Of a DNA stretch of 64,000 bases, positions 1 through 9,745 are shown in pieces (positions within the stretch are counted from its first letter, which is position 1; the number at the start of each line of letters is the position of its first letter). The position numbers were made by a program, and so were the translations under genes. The notes beneath the pieces were generated by a model, which saw nothing but the letters and a program-made list of their open reading frames with translations, made no database searches and was not told where the DNA came from. Origin of the DNA: Leptospira noumeaensis (GTDB taxonomy: Bacteria; Spirochaetota; Leptospiria; Leptospirales; Leptospiraceae); contig NZ_RQFK01000009.1 in the NCBI RefSeq assembly GCF_004770765.1, forward strand, positions 1-64,000, written 5' to 3'.

Positions 1-46
1 CCCGCTGCTTCTGGTTGGCGGCTAATGCTTTCTGCCACTGATCCAC
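1..46 (-). repeat. 46-bp exact inverted copy of an internal atpE segment
   Basis: The reverse complement of bases 1-46 is identical to bases 1637-1682 inside atpE. Identity stops at base 47 (opposite 1636), and the copy may continue upstream of the window. A 46-base match cannot be chance. Because it sits exactly at the window edge, it could be a fold-back chimera at a contig end rather than real chromosome structure. If real, it is an antisense fragment of the c-subunit gene just upstream of the ATP synthase operon. No Shine-Dalgarno sequence is visible before the next gene, which also fits an artificial junction. Confidence 0.9.
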
Positions 47-73
47 AAATCCCCAACCTCCCATCTTGAACCA

Positions 74-454
74 ATGGATCTAAATACCATCAATCTCAGA
101 AGGTTCCATCTCCACTATTTCAGTTACCTGCTTCTTGTATTCATTCTAAGTCTACCGCTAACTGCTGGTTTGGTGGAAGACGGGTATCGTTTGATTTTTT
201 ATTTTGGCGGTGCTATCTCCTTTTCAGTCCAGATGGCAATTTTGCAACTTCGGTTCCTTCCGAGAAAAATCCCTGCTTTGGCAGAGTCAGGTTTTCCCTT
301 TTTTACCGTGTTTCTCTCGTTTTTTCTAAATTTAGGCATTCTGACTGCTTTCCAGGTCTTAGAGTACCCTTTTGAGGCAACTTCTGGATTTTTAATTGCC
401 TATTTCGTCCACCTACTTTTTCTAGTATTTGCGAGCTATTTCAGTGGAAAATAA
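74..454 (+). CDS. AtpI-like small membrane protein at the head of the atp operon
   Basis: A 126-residue hydrophobic protein with about four predicted membrane segments (roughly residues 15-35, 40-60, 70-92, 100-122) separated by short charged loops. It lies directly before atpB and overlaps its likely GTG start. In many bacteria this position holds AtpI, which helps assemble the c-ring or carry cations. I see no decisive AtpI motif, so the name rests on position, size and topology. There is no clear ribosome binding site before the ATG, and the DNA just upstream is the inverted atpE copy, so the true upstream context may be missing. Confidence 0.7.
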   Translation: MDLNTINLRRFHLHYFSYLLLVFILSLPLTAGLVEDGYRLIFYFGGAISFSVQMAILQLRFLPRKIPALAESGFPFFTVFLSFFLNLGILTAFQVLEYPFEATSGFLIAYFVHLLFLVFASYFSGK

Positions 455-1502
455 GTCTAAATATCGGTTTTTTTTATCATTTTTATTAGTTTTTTCCCTT
501 AGTTTTACGAATGTTTTTGCGAACGATTCGGAAGGGCACGGCTCTGATGAGAGCTTCGATTTCAGCGAAGTGATGGCGCACCACTTAGGTGATGCTCCTA
601 TCTTCCCTCTCAACTTTGGTGGCACGATCGTTACAGAAGGACAACCTGGTTTCGATGCCGAGAACCACGATGTTTTTGTAAACCATGACGGGGTGAAGTA
701 TCACTATGTAGGTGGACTCGATCTTCACATTACCAAACGAGTGACCATGATGTGGATTGCTTGTTTCTTTATGTTCCTTGTTTTCATCCCTGCAGCCAAT
801 TTGATTTCGAAGAATCCTAAAAAAGTTCATAACAAATTCACTTCTGGCGTAGAGGCTTTTGTTTCTTACCTGAAAGAAAATGTTGTGGATGCTTCCCTTG
901 ATCACCACGGACATTCTTACTACCATTATATATTCTCTCTGTTTTTCTTTATCCTTTTCTGCAACTTGTTTGGCCTCATCCCTTCGGTTGGTGAGCTAAC
1001 AGTTGCCGCTTCCGATGCACTTGTTGCAGTCGGGGCAGTGGATCACACACCACATTCTCTCCATACATTCGGAGAAATTTGGTCAGGGATCACACCAACT
1101 GGTGATATCAGTGTTACTCTTTCACTCGCATCGATTACATTACTTACGATTTATGGAACGGCATTTTCCTACCAAGGTATTTCCTTCGTAGCGCACGCAG
1201 TTCCCAAGGGAGTTCCACTCCCACTCTGGCCACTGATGTGGGCCTTAGAGTTTATTGTAACTCACATTGCTCGCTCTTTTGCGTTAACAATGAGGTTACT
1301 TGCCAACATGACAGCAGGACACGTTATGATCCTTGCGTTACTTGGTTTTATCTTTATGAGCGAAAGTTGGCTCATTGCACCTGTGTCTGTTCTCAGCTCA
1401 GTGCTTATCTACTTTCTAGAACTACTTGTAGCTTTTTTACAAGCGTTCATTTTCTCTCTGCTCACAACCGTGTTCATTGGAACCGTGATGCATAGACATT
1501 AA
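444..1502 (+). CDS. atpB: ATP synthase Fo subunit a
   Basis: Subunit a of F1Fo ATP synthase, the membrane stator that forms the proton half-channels against the c-ring. The diagnostic segment TMRLLANMTAGH carries the essential arginine (about residue 284 from the GTG start), equivalent to Arg210 in E. coli. The protein is long (about 352 residues). Its N-terminus looks like a cleavable signal peptide (FFLSFLLVFSLSFTNVFA) followed by a His- and Asp-rich periplasmic stretch. An upstream TTG at 429 is in frame, but GTG 444 gives a better signal-peptide start and overlaps the previous gene by 11 bases, consistent with coupled translation. Confidence 0.95.
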   Translation: MENKSKYRFFLSFLLVFSLSFTNVFANDSEGHGSDESFDFSEVMAHHLGDAPIFPLNFGGTIVTEGQPGFDAENHDVFVNHDGVKYHYVGGLDLHITKRVTMMWIACFFMFLVFIPAANLISKNPKKVHNKFTSGVEAFVSYLKENVVDASLDHHGHSYYHYIFSLFFFILFCNLFGLIPSVGELTVAASDALVAVGAVDHTPHSLHTFGEIWSGITPTGDISVTLSLASITLLTIYGTAFSYQGISFVAHAVPKGVPLPLWPLMWALEFIVTHIARSFALTMRLLANMTAGHVMILALLGFIFMSESWLIAPVSVLSSVLIYFLELLVAFLQAFIFSLLTTVFIGTVMHRH

Positions 1503-1551
1503 CATTTGGTTTTATTTATATTATAAAACACACAGGAGTGAAACGAAAACA

Positions 1552-1836
1552 ATGGAATTCGGTTTAGGATACATCGCAGTAGGACTCGCAGCAGGACTTG
1601 CATTACTTGGAGCAGGAATCGGTATTGGTAGAATTGGTGGATCAGTGGCAGAAAGCATTAGCCGCCAACCAGAAGCAGCGGGAAAGATCCAACTCGTTCT
1701 TTACGTAGCAGCAGGTATGATTGAAGGTGCAGCACTTTTCGCAGTGGTAATCGCTCTTCTTATCGCGCTCAAACTCAATGGCTCAATTGACAAAACAATT
1801 GGTGCTGGTGCCACTAAAGTAGAACAAGGACAATAG
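1552..1836 (+). CDS. atpE: ATP synthase Fo subunit c
   Basis: A 94-residue two-helix hairpin that forms the rotor ring. Helix 1 has the glycine-rich packing run GAGIGIGRIGG (about residues 20-30). The polar loop carries RQPE (38-41). Helix 2 carries the ion-binding Glu58 in GMIEGAALF. Glu58 is followed by Gly-Ala, not Ser/Thr, and the helix-1 glutamine of Na+-binding rings is absent, so proton coupling is inferred. A good ribosome binding site (CAGGAG) precedes the ATG. Bases 1637-1682 are repeated in inverted form at 1-46. Confidence 0.97.
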   Translation: MEFGLGYIAVGLAAGLALLGAGIGIGRIGGSVAESISRQPEAAGKIQLVLYVAAGMIEGAALFAVVIALLIALKLNGSIDKTIGAGATKVEQGQ

Positions 1837-1838
1837 TC

Positions 1839-2363
1839 TTGGTTATCCTCGCGGCTTCCGGCTTCAATTTGCTGAAAGTCAATCCGGGTCTGGTCATCTG
1901 GACCCTGGTCACTTTCTCAGTTGTTGTCTTCGTTCTTAAAAAATTTGCATGGGACAAGATCCTTCATGCTCTCGAAGAACGTGCTTCCGGCATCCAAGGC
2001 GATATCAACAAAGCAGAAACCCTTCGCGTAGAAGCAGAAAAGTCTTTAAAAGAATACAAAGACCAACTCTTCAAAGCGACGGAAGAAGCTCATAAAATTG
2101 TAGATGAAGCTAAAAAAGATGCAGTTGCTCTCCGCACAAGGTTGACGGAAGAAGCACACAATGAAGTGAAAGGCATTAAAGATAGCGCAATTCGCGAAAT
2201 TGATTTAGCGAAAGGCAGAGCTTTGTCTGAAATGCAAAACCAAATTGTGGAAATGTCCGTTCTCATCGCGAGTGAGATCTTGGAGAAACAATTGAAGAAG
2301 GAAGACTATGCTTCCTTTGTCGAAAAAGAGATATCAAAACTCGATAAACTTAAAATCAAATGA
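1839..2363 (+). CDS. atpF: ATP synthase Fo subunit b
   Basis: Subunit b, the peripheral stalk. One N-terminal membrane helix (about residues 17-35) is followed by a long charged helix rich in Ala, Glu and Lys (about 40-150) that dimerises and binds delta. At 174 residues it has the usual length. Translation starts at TTG 1839, three bases after the atpE stop, and the 3' end overlaps atpH by four bases (ATGA), so the stalk subunits are translationally coupled. Confidence 0.94.
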   Translation: MVILAASGFNLLKVNPGLVIWTLVTFSVVVFVLKKFAWDKILHALEERASGIQGDINKAETLRVEAEKSLKEYKDQLFKATEEAHKIVDEAKKDAVALRTRLTEEAHNEVKGIKDSAIREIDLAKGRALSEMQNQIVEMSVLIASEILEKQLKKEDYASFVEKEISKLDKLKIK

Positions 2364-2923
2364 GTCTGAACCAAATTTCAAAGGTTTACGCAACGGCACT
2401 TTTGGAGTTAGCTCAGGAAGCTAACTCGCTTGAGTCAACAGAAGAGGAACTTTCATCTTTAGTGGATGTTTTCTTTTCTGATGACTCAATCCGCCATTAT
2501 TTCCTTTCTCCATTAGTTGATCCTTCTGAGAAAGAACGAACTGCAGAAAAGTCAGTTCAGGGGAAGGCATCGGATATCGTTGCCAACTTCATTACACTTG
2601 TGGTTCGTAAGAATCGATTTCTATTCCTCAAGGATATTTTGGAAGATTATAGAACAGGAGTGGACCGACTTAAAAATCGTAGTTCTCTTCGCATTGTTTC
2701 CAAAGATTCTCTTGGCAAAGAAGCCGTAGATCGAATCACCAAGTCTATTTCTTCCAAGTTCGAACGCGAAGTTCGTGTCACAGAACAAACGGATCCAACC
2801 CTCATTGGTGGATTCAAACTCTTTATAGACGACTTTTTAATCGATGCCTCGATCCGTGCAAAACTTGCCGGAACCCGCGAGGCTCTCCTCCAAAAGAAAA
2901 TCCCAGTCGGAGCATTTGAATGA
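2360..2923 (+). CDS. atpH: ATP synthase F1 subunit delta
   Basis: Subunit delta (187 residues) clamps the b stalk to the top of the alpha3beta3 head. The N-terminal helical domain ([16 protein letters not shown]) and the C-terminal signature ([25 protein letters not shown], residues about 145-170) are typical of the OSCP/delta family. The start overlaps atpF by four bases and the stop overlaps atpA by four bases, as expected in an atp operon. Confidence 0.95.
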   Translation: MSLNQISKVYATALLELAQEANSLESTEEELSSLVDVFFSDDSIRHYFLSPLVDPSEKERTAEKSVQGKASDIVANFITLVVRKNRFLFLKDILEDYRTGVDRLKNRSSLRIVSKDSLGKEAVDRITKSISSKFEREVRVTEQTDPTLIGGFKLFIDDFLIDASIRAKLAGTREALLQKKIPVGAFE

Positions 2924-4434
2924 AAATTAAAACAGACGAAGTAACGTCGGTACTAAAACAAGAAATTAAAAACTTCAAAAAAGACCTTCAAGTTGAAGAA
3001 GTTGGAACAGTTCTCGAAGTAGGGGACGGGATTGCGAGAGTTTACGGACTCACTAACGTAATGTCAGGAGAGCTTGTTGAATTCCAAAACGGGGTTCGAG
3101 GACAAGCATTCAACTTAGAAGAAAACTCCGTTGGGGTTGTAATCTTCGGTGATTATATTAAAATTGAAGAAGGTTTTTCCGTTAAACGTGTAGGAAAGAT
3201 CTTTGAAGTTCCAGTAGGACCAGAACTTCTTGGTCGAGTGCTTAACCCACTCGGTGAAGTGATCGACGGAAAAGGGCCTCTGAACGCTAAAAAATCAAGA
3301 CCTGTTGAGTCACCAGCTCCAGGGATTGCGATGAGAAAATCAGTTCACGAACCAATGCAAACTGGTATCAAAGCGATTGATGCAATGATCCCAATTGGAC
3401 GTGGACAAAGAGAGCTCATCATCGGTGACCGTGGAACAGGAAAAACTTCCATCGCGATCGACACCATCATCAACCAAAAAGGAAAAGGTGTGATCTGCGT
3501 TTATGTAGCGATCGGACAAAAAGCGTCTACTGTTGCTTCCACCATCGAAATGTTACGCGAAAAAGGTGCTCTTGAGTATACGATCATCGTATCTGCAAAC
3601 GCATCAGAACCTGCACCAATGTTATACATTGCACCTTACTCTGGTGCGACTATGGCTGAATACTTTATGTATGAAGAAGGAAAAGCAACACTTGTTGTGT
3701 ATGATGACCTTTCTAAGCAAGCCGTAGCTTACCGCCAAATGTCCCTTTTACTTCGCCGCCCACCAGGTCGTGAAGCATACCCTGGGGACGTATTCTACCT
3801 TCACTCTCGTTTGCTTGAAAGAGCAGCGAAACTCGATGATAAATTCGGTGGTGGGTCTATGACAGCGCTTCCAATCATTGAAACACAAGAAGGGGAAGTA
3901 TCAGCATACATTCCTACAAACGTAATCTCCATCACCGATGGTCAGATTTACCTTCAATCCAACCTTTTTGCATCGGGCCTTCGCCCTGCGGTGGACGTGG
4001 GAATTTCTGTATCACGGGTTGGATCTGCTGCGCAAATCAAAGCGATGAAAAAAGTAGCAGGAACTCTCAAGTCAGATTTGGCTCAGTTCCGTGACTTGGA
4101 AGCGTTTGCACAGTTAGGAACAGAACTTGACCCAGTAACCCAAGCTCAGCTTGATCGCGGTTACCGAGTTCTTGAAATTCTAAAACAACCAAACAACTCA
4201 CCATCTCCAGTAGAAGAACAAGTGATTTCCATCTTCGCTGTAACAAAAGGATTTATGGATGCTGTTCCTACGGCAAAAGTAAGAGAATTTGAAGCATTCC
4301 TTTTGAAAACGATGAGAGAACAACACTCTGAAATTTTGGAAGAAATTAGAACTGCCAAAGAAGTAAAACAAGAAGCAGCTCTGCAAAAAACAATCAAATC
4401 GATTGTAGAACATTTTCTAGCAAAGAATAACTAA
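2920..4434 (+). CDS. atpA: ATP synthase F1 subunit alpha
   Basis: The non-catalytic nucleotide-binding subunit of F1 (504 residues, normal length). The P-loop GDRGTGKT is at residues 169-176. The [11 protein letters not shown] motif supplies the arginine finger that completes the catalytic site on beta. The N-terminal beta-barrel and C-terminal helical domain are intact. It overlaps atpH by ATGA and is followed after 11 bases by atpG. Confidence 0.98.
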   Translation: MKIKTDEVTSVLKQEIKNFKKDLQVEEVGTVLEVGDGIARVYGLTNVMSGELVEFQNGVRGQAFNLEENSVGVVIFGDYIKIEEGFSVKRVGKIFEVPVGPELLGRVLNPLGEVIDGKGPLNAKKSRPVESPAPGIAMRKSVHEPMQTGIKAIDAMIPIGRGQRELIIGDRGTGKTSIAIDTIINQKGKGVICVYVAIGQKASTVASTIEMLREKGALEYTIIVSANASEPAPMLYIAPYSGATMAEYFMYEEGKATLVVYDDLSKQAVAYRQMSLLLRRPPGREAYPGDVFYLHSRLLERAAKLDDKFGGGSMTALPIIETQEGEVSAYIPTNVISITDGQIYLQSNLFASGLRPAVDVGISVSRVGSAAQIKAMKKVAGTLKSDLAQFRDLEAFAQLGTELDPVTQAQLDRGYRVLEILKQPNNSPSPVEEQVISIFAVTKGFMDAVPTAKVREFEAFLLKTMREQHSEILEEIRTAKEVKQEAALQKTIKSIVEHFLAKNN

Positions 4435-4445
4435 GGGGAAAGATC

Positions 4446-5315
4446 TTGGCGACACCGCGTGAGATAAAAAAGAGGATTAACTCGGTTAAAAATACGAGAA
4501 AAATCACTCGAACCATGGAGATGGTCTCCACGGCTAAGGCAAAAAAAGCCACTAACAAAGTGAATGCGGCGAAACCATACGCTGACTTAACTCGCGAGTT
4601 AGTTTCTTCATTGTCTAGCCTTGCTTCGATCATCCACAGCCCTTACTTAAGGAAGCCGGACAAAATCCGTAAAGTGGCTATCCTTGCTATCGCCGCAAAC
4701 CGTGGGTTATGCGGTGGTTTTAACTCCAACCTTCTTCGTATGGTTAAAAACCGTATTGAAGAGTTGAAGTCAAAAGGTGTGGAAGTAGAAGTCCATGCAG
4801 CTGGGAAAAAAGCAATTGCCTTCTTTAAATTTGCAAAAGTTGAGTTGGTAACAACACATACCAATATCGATGACAAAGCAGGAAGTAAAGAAGCAAACGA
4901 TCTTGCTTCTTACTTTATGGAACGTTTTGCAACTGAATCAGTGGATTCAGTTGAAATTATTTCCACTCATTACTATTCGGCAGCAACGCAAAAACCAGAG
5001 ATCACAACGGTTCTTCCTTTATCAATGGAAGATACAAATTCGAAAGGGTCTTCTGGCCCAGATGTATTGTATGAACCGGATCCAAAAACTATTTTGGAAA
5101 ACCTACTTCCTATGGTGATCAAAACAACTTTTGTTAAAATCATTTTGGAGTCGGTAGCTTCCGAACACATTGCACGAAGAGTGGCAATGAAAGCAGCTAC
5201 AGATGCTGCTGGTGAGATGATCAAAGTTCTGACTCGCGGTTACAACCGAGTTCGTCAGGCAAAAATTACGCAGGAAATTTCAGAAATCGTAGGGGGAGCG
5301 GAAGCCATCTCCTAA
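4446..5315 (+). CDS. atpG: ATP synthase F1 subunit gamma
   Basis: The central rotor shaft (289 residues). The N-terminal helix [20 protein letters not shown] and the C-terminal helix ([15 protein letters not shown]...[20 protein letters not shown]) are the two highly conserved ends that form the coiled coil inside alpha3beta3. Translation starts at TTG 4446, preceded by AAGGGGAAAG, a strong ribosome binding site. Confidence 0.97.
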   Translation: MATPREIKKRINSVKNTRKITRTMEMVSTAKAKKATNKVNAAKPYADLTRELVSSLSSLASIIHSPYLRKPDKIRKVAILAIAANRGLCGGFNSNLLRMVKNRIEELKSKGVEVEVHAAGKKAIAFFKFAKVELVTTHTNIDDKAGSKEANDLASYFMERFATESVDSVEIISTHYYSAATQKPEITTVLPLSMEDTNSKGSSGPDVLYEPDPKTILENLLPMVIKTTFVKIILESVASEHIARRVAMKAATDAAGEMIKVLTRGYNRVRQAKITQEISEIVGGAEAIS

Positions 5316-6743
<1,428 letters not shown>

Positions 6744-6748
6744 TTCGG

Positions 6749-7129
6749 ATGAGTAAAGAACTGACTTTAACAGTCATCTCTCCAGACAAAATCCTTTATC
6801 AGGGCAAGGCAGAATCAGTGATTCTGCCAGGTTCTGTGGGTTATTTTGGAATTTTGCCAGGTCATGCAACTCTTGTTTCCCAACTCGATTTCGGACTCAT
6901 CAAACTGCATTCCGCAGGCAAAGAGTTCCGAATCGCTATCGATGGGGGGTTCTGTGAAGTGAGAAATGATCAAATCCGAGTGCTTACCGAAGGTGGGGAT
7001 TCTGAGGACGATTTGTCTCATGACCATGCGGTTGAACTCCTAGAGGAAGCGGAAGCCCTTCCCGTTTCCAAAGATAAAGAAATTCTTCTAAAGAAAGCAA
7101 AAGTTCGCATTTTACTGCACGAACGTTAA
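6749..7129 (+). CDS. atpC: ATP synthase F1 subunit epsilon
   Basis: Subunit epsilon (126 residues), a rotor protein that can inhibit ATP hydrolysis. The N-terminal beta-sandwich has the family pattern (VISPDKILYQGKAESV..PGSVGYFGILPGHA), followed by a short C-terminal helical region (HAVELLEEAEALPVSKDKE). It starts five bases after atpD and appears to end the operon. No clear terminator is visible before the next gene at 7177. Confidence 0.95.
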   Translation: MSKELTLTVISPDKILYQGKAESVILPGSVGYFGILPGHATLVSQLDFGLIKLHSAGKEFRIAIDGGFCEVRNDQIRVLTEGGDSEDDLSHDHAVELLEEAEALPVSKDKEILLKKAKVRILLHER

Positions 7130-7176
7130 TTTTTTTCCCCCCTTCTTGCCGAAAATAAACCAGAGGGGGATTTCCT

Positions 7177-7473
7177 TTGGCTATAGATTGGATTCGACGT
7201 TCTGTATTGGTGACGATACTATTTGCCGGATTCTATTACTTAAAGGAAAACCCTGATTTGCGAAAAAGAATCTATTCTGAAAAACCAATTCGTGTTAAAA
7301 TTGAGGGGCCTGTCTTAAACCCTGGATTTTATTCATTGGATGCAGGTGCAAGCGGAAAGGATTTGATTGAGATGGCGGGTGGATATATACCTGGAACGCA
7401 AATCAAAACGGAGGACAGTATCTTGGAACAACCGTTAGAGGATGGCCAGATACTAAATTTGGGAAAACGGTAA
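7177..7473 (+). CDS. Small membrane-anchored SLBB-like protein
   Basis: A 98-residue protein with one N-terminal membrane segment (about residues 8-24). After it comes a beta-grasp-like stretch (VKIEGPVLNPGFYSLDAG..GKDLIEMAGGYIPGTQ) that resembles the SLBB domain of polysaccharide export proteins and the N-terminal part of ComEA. Translation starts at TTG 7177 after a strong AGAGGGGG site. It is followed nine bases later by the acidic repeat protein, so the two may be co-transcribed. The SLBB assignment is from pattern reading only, and the function is unknown. Confidence 0.75.
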   Translation: MAIDWIRRSVLVTILFAGFYYLKENPDLRKRIYSEKPIRVKIEGPVLNPGFYSLDAGASGKDLIEMAGGYIPGTQIKTEDSILEQPLEDGQILNLGKR

Positions 7474-7482
7474 TCGAGGCGA

Positions 7483-9744
7483 ATGGCGGATCAAGAACAG
7501 AATAAAAACGAAGATCTAGAAAACATCGAACCTATACTCGATGAAGACTCGTTTTCTTTGGATTTGGATGATTTTGATATGGGTGATGATGACTTAGATG
7601 TATCACCTGGAATAGAAGCACCAAACCTCGACGAAATCTCCGCTTTTGATGATGAGGATGATTCCATTTCAGATATGGTAGCATCATCCGATTCTTACGA
7701 TGATTTATTAGACATAGACTTAGATTCAGATTTAAACTTACTTGGGGAAGAAGACCCCATCTTACATGATGAAGACATTCATGCAGATTTTTCCGATTAC
7801 GAAGAAGAATCGGAAAAAGAAAAAACTCCATCCAAATCCAATTCACTTCATAACCAAAACGATCTAGAAGATGATGAACTTGAATTAGAGTTCGATGATG
7901 ATTTAATTGATCTTGATAAAGAAATCGAATCCATCCTCAACGGAGAAGATGGAATTCTAACTTCCAAAAAATCCAAACAAAATCTGGAAGAAGAAGAGGA
8001 TGGTCCAATTTCTCTTTCATTGGAAGAGTTGGAAAATATCACAGGCTCTTTAGAAGAAGAAGACCACACTGGGGAACCAGAACGTTCCCATTTCAACGAA
8101 GAGGAAGAACACGAACACGATTTAATTGATGAACATTCTGATCTGAATTTAGATTTGGATGATTCAGAAATTGATACAAACCTTGCCTTTGATGAAGAGG
8201 GCAAACCTCAATTTGATTTAACAGATCATGACGAAGAGGATTCGTTTATTCCTAAAGATGACTTAGGCCTCGGTGAAGAAGAGGAAGAAGTATCTGGATT
8301 CCAACCACTACTGGATCCAGAAGAAGAAGAACTATTTGGTAAAAACAAAGAAGATGAAAACCTCACACTTTCTGATGAAGAGTTAGGTAGCATTTTAGGT
8401 GCAGGTGGTGAAGCTAGTTTAGAAGAATCTCTTGGTTCTGAAGAAGAATTTTTAACTTCAGATGAGGAGTCTGAACTTCCTAGTTTCACTGACGAAGAGG
8501 GCGGATTTGATCTGTTAGGTGGTGATTTCGGATCGCCAGAAGATGAAGATACTGCCTTATCATCAGAAGAAGAGGATGAAGGTCCCCTCACTTTATCATT
8601 AGAAGAATTAGAAAATATTTCTGATGAAGCCACTCTAGAAGAATTCGAAGAACCAACTTCTGATATTTTAAACGAAGAATTAGAAGATGAGTCCATCACA
8701 CTCAGCCCAGACGAACTGGGAAATATCATTGCCGGTGATCCGATTGAAGAAACAGAAGATTCTGAAGAAGAAAGTCATGAACTAGATACAGATCTTGGAG
8801 ATGACTTTGACTTTGAATTAGGTGAACCCGAATCTGATCTGGATGAACCTGAAAGTTCCGAAGAAGGACTCGAAGGCCAAATGGAAGGATTTGAATCCTC
8901 TGAGGAAGAAGACGAAGGCCCAATTGCTCTTTCAATGGAAGAATTAGAATCCATTGCTTCTGATGCAGAAGAAAGTTCTGAAGAAGAACTTGTTGATAGT
9001 TTAGACAGAGCCCCTCTCCCTTATGAAGAGGAACTAACACCAAAGTCCGACTTACTCGGTGAAGATGAAGAAGATGAATCCATTGCATTGTCAATGGAGG
9101 AATTGGAAAATATCACAGCTTCGGAAGAAGAAGATGTCGAACAAGAAGACATCACTCTTTCAGCAGAAAGTTTAGATGAAATTTTAGGTGAAGAACTTCC
9201 TGGGGAAGGATTAGAAGACATTGCAGACCTTCCGGAAGAAGAAGAACCTTCTTTATCGGAACAAACCACAGAAGAAGAACCAGCTGACTTTGATTTACCG
9301 TCTTTTGGCGGCGATGATGATTTAGTGGAACACGAGTCGGAAAGTGATTTCGGAGACTTTGGCGATTTTGGTACTGATTCTGCAATTGATGATAGCTTTG
9401 ATTTAACAACACCTGACTTACCTAAAGAAACAAGAACTCCTACACTAGCCAGCGATGAATCCGAAGAGTTTGAAGTTGATTTAGATGAATATGCAATGGA
9501 AGGAAAACTTTCTCCATTGGAAGAACTTCGTAAATCAGATGTATCTGCACCAGAATCTAAACCTGCTGCTGAAGAAGCACTTGCGGAGGCAGGTGGAGAT
9601 AACTTGTCTGCTGGGGAACGTAAAAAAGTTTTAGGTTATTTGGACAACTTACTTGGTAACCTTCCTGATGATGTGATCCGCGAATTCTCGAAATCCCAAT
9701 ATTTCGAGTTATACAAAAAAATGATGAAAGAATTGGAGTTATAA
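7483..9744 (+). CDS. Very acidic repeat protein with conserved-looking C-terminal helix domain
   Basis: A 753-residue protein dominated by Glu, Asp, Ser and Leu, with no signal peptide or membrane segment. I do not recognise its family. A short motif recurs seven times, consensus DEx[IL]xLSxEELxxI, near bases 7990, 8350, 8570, 8680, 8905, 9065 and 9140. The repeats are separated by disordered acidic linkers. The last 50 residues differ: they look helical with balanced charge (LSAGERKKVLGYLDNLLGNL, then FSKSQYFELYKKMMKELEL) and may be a docking or oligomerisation domain. The stop is one base before the start of the GAF protein. A scaffold for repeated binding of one partner is inferred. Long minus-strand frames here are by-products of GAA/GAT-rich codons. 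Confidence 0.85.
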   Translation: MADQEQNKNEDLENIEPILDEDSFSLDLDDFDMGDDDLDVSPGIEAPNLDEISAFDDEDDSISDMVASSDSYDDLLDIDLDSDLNLLGEEDPILHDEDIHADFSDYEEESEKEKTPSKSNSLHNQNDLEDDELELEFDDDLIDLDKEIESILNGEDGILTSKKSKQNLEEEEDGPISLSLEELENITGSLEEEDHTGEPERSHFNEEEEHEHDLIDEHSDLNLDLDDSEIDTNLAFDEEGKPQFDLTDHDEEDSFIPKDDLGLGEEEEEVSGFQPLLDPEEEELFGKNKEDENLTLSDEELGSILGAGGEASLEESLGSEEEFLTSDEESELPSFTDEEGGFDLLGGDFGSPEDEDTALSSEEEDEGPLTLSLEELENISDEATLEEFEEPTSDILNEELEDESITLSPDELGNIIAGDPIEETEDSEEESHELDTDLGDDFDFELGEPESDLDEPESSEEGLEGQMEGFESSEEEDEGPIALSMEELESIASDAEESSEEELVDSLDRAPLPYEEELTPKSDLLGEDEEDESIALSMEELENITASEEEDVEQEDITLSAESLDEILGEELPGEGLEDIADLPEEEEPSLSEQTTEEEPADFDLPSFGGDDDLVEHESESDFGDFGDFGTDSAIDDSFDLTTPDLPKETRTPTLASDESEEFEVDLDEYAMEGKLSPLEELRKSDVSAPESKPAAEEALAEAGGDNLSAGERKKVLGYLDNLLGNLPDDVIREFSKSQYFELYKKMMKELEL

Positions 9745-9745
9745 A

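Noticed and set aside
585..926. 113-codon minus-strand frame inside atpB
   Set aside because: atpB is certain on the plus strand and this frame has no recognisable features.
1552..1836. Sodium-driven ATP synthase
   Set aside because: The c subunit lacks the Gln and Ser/Thr ligands of Na+ rings; Glu58 is followed by Gly-Ala.
8226..8729. Long serine-rich open frame on the minus strand (and similar ones at 7848-8204 and 9021-9269)
   Set aside because: They are mirror images of GAA/GAT-rich codons in the acidic repeat protein; low complexity, no ribosome binding sites.
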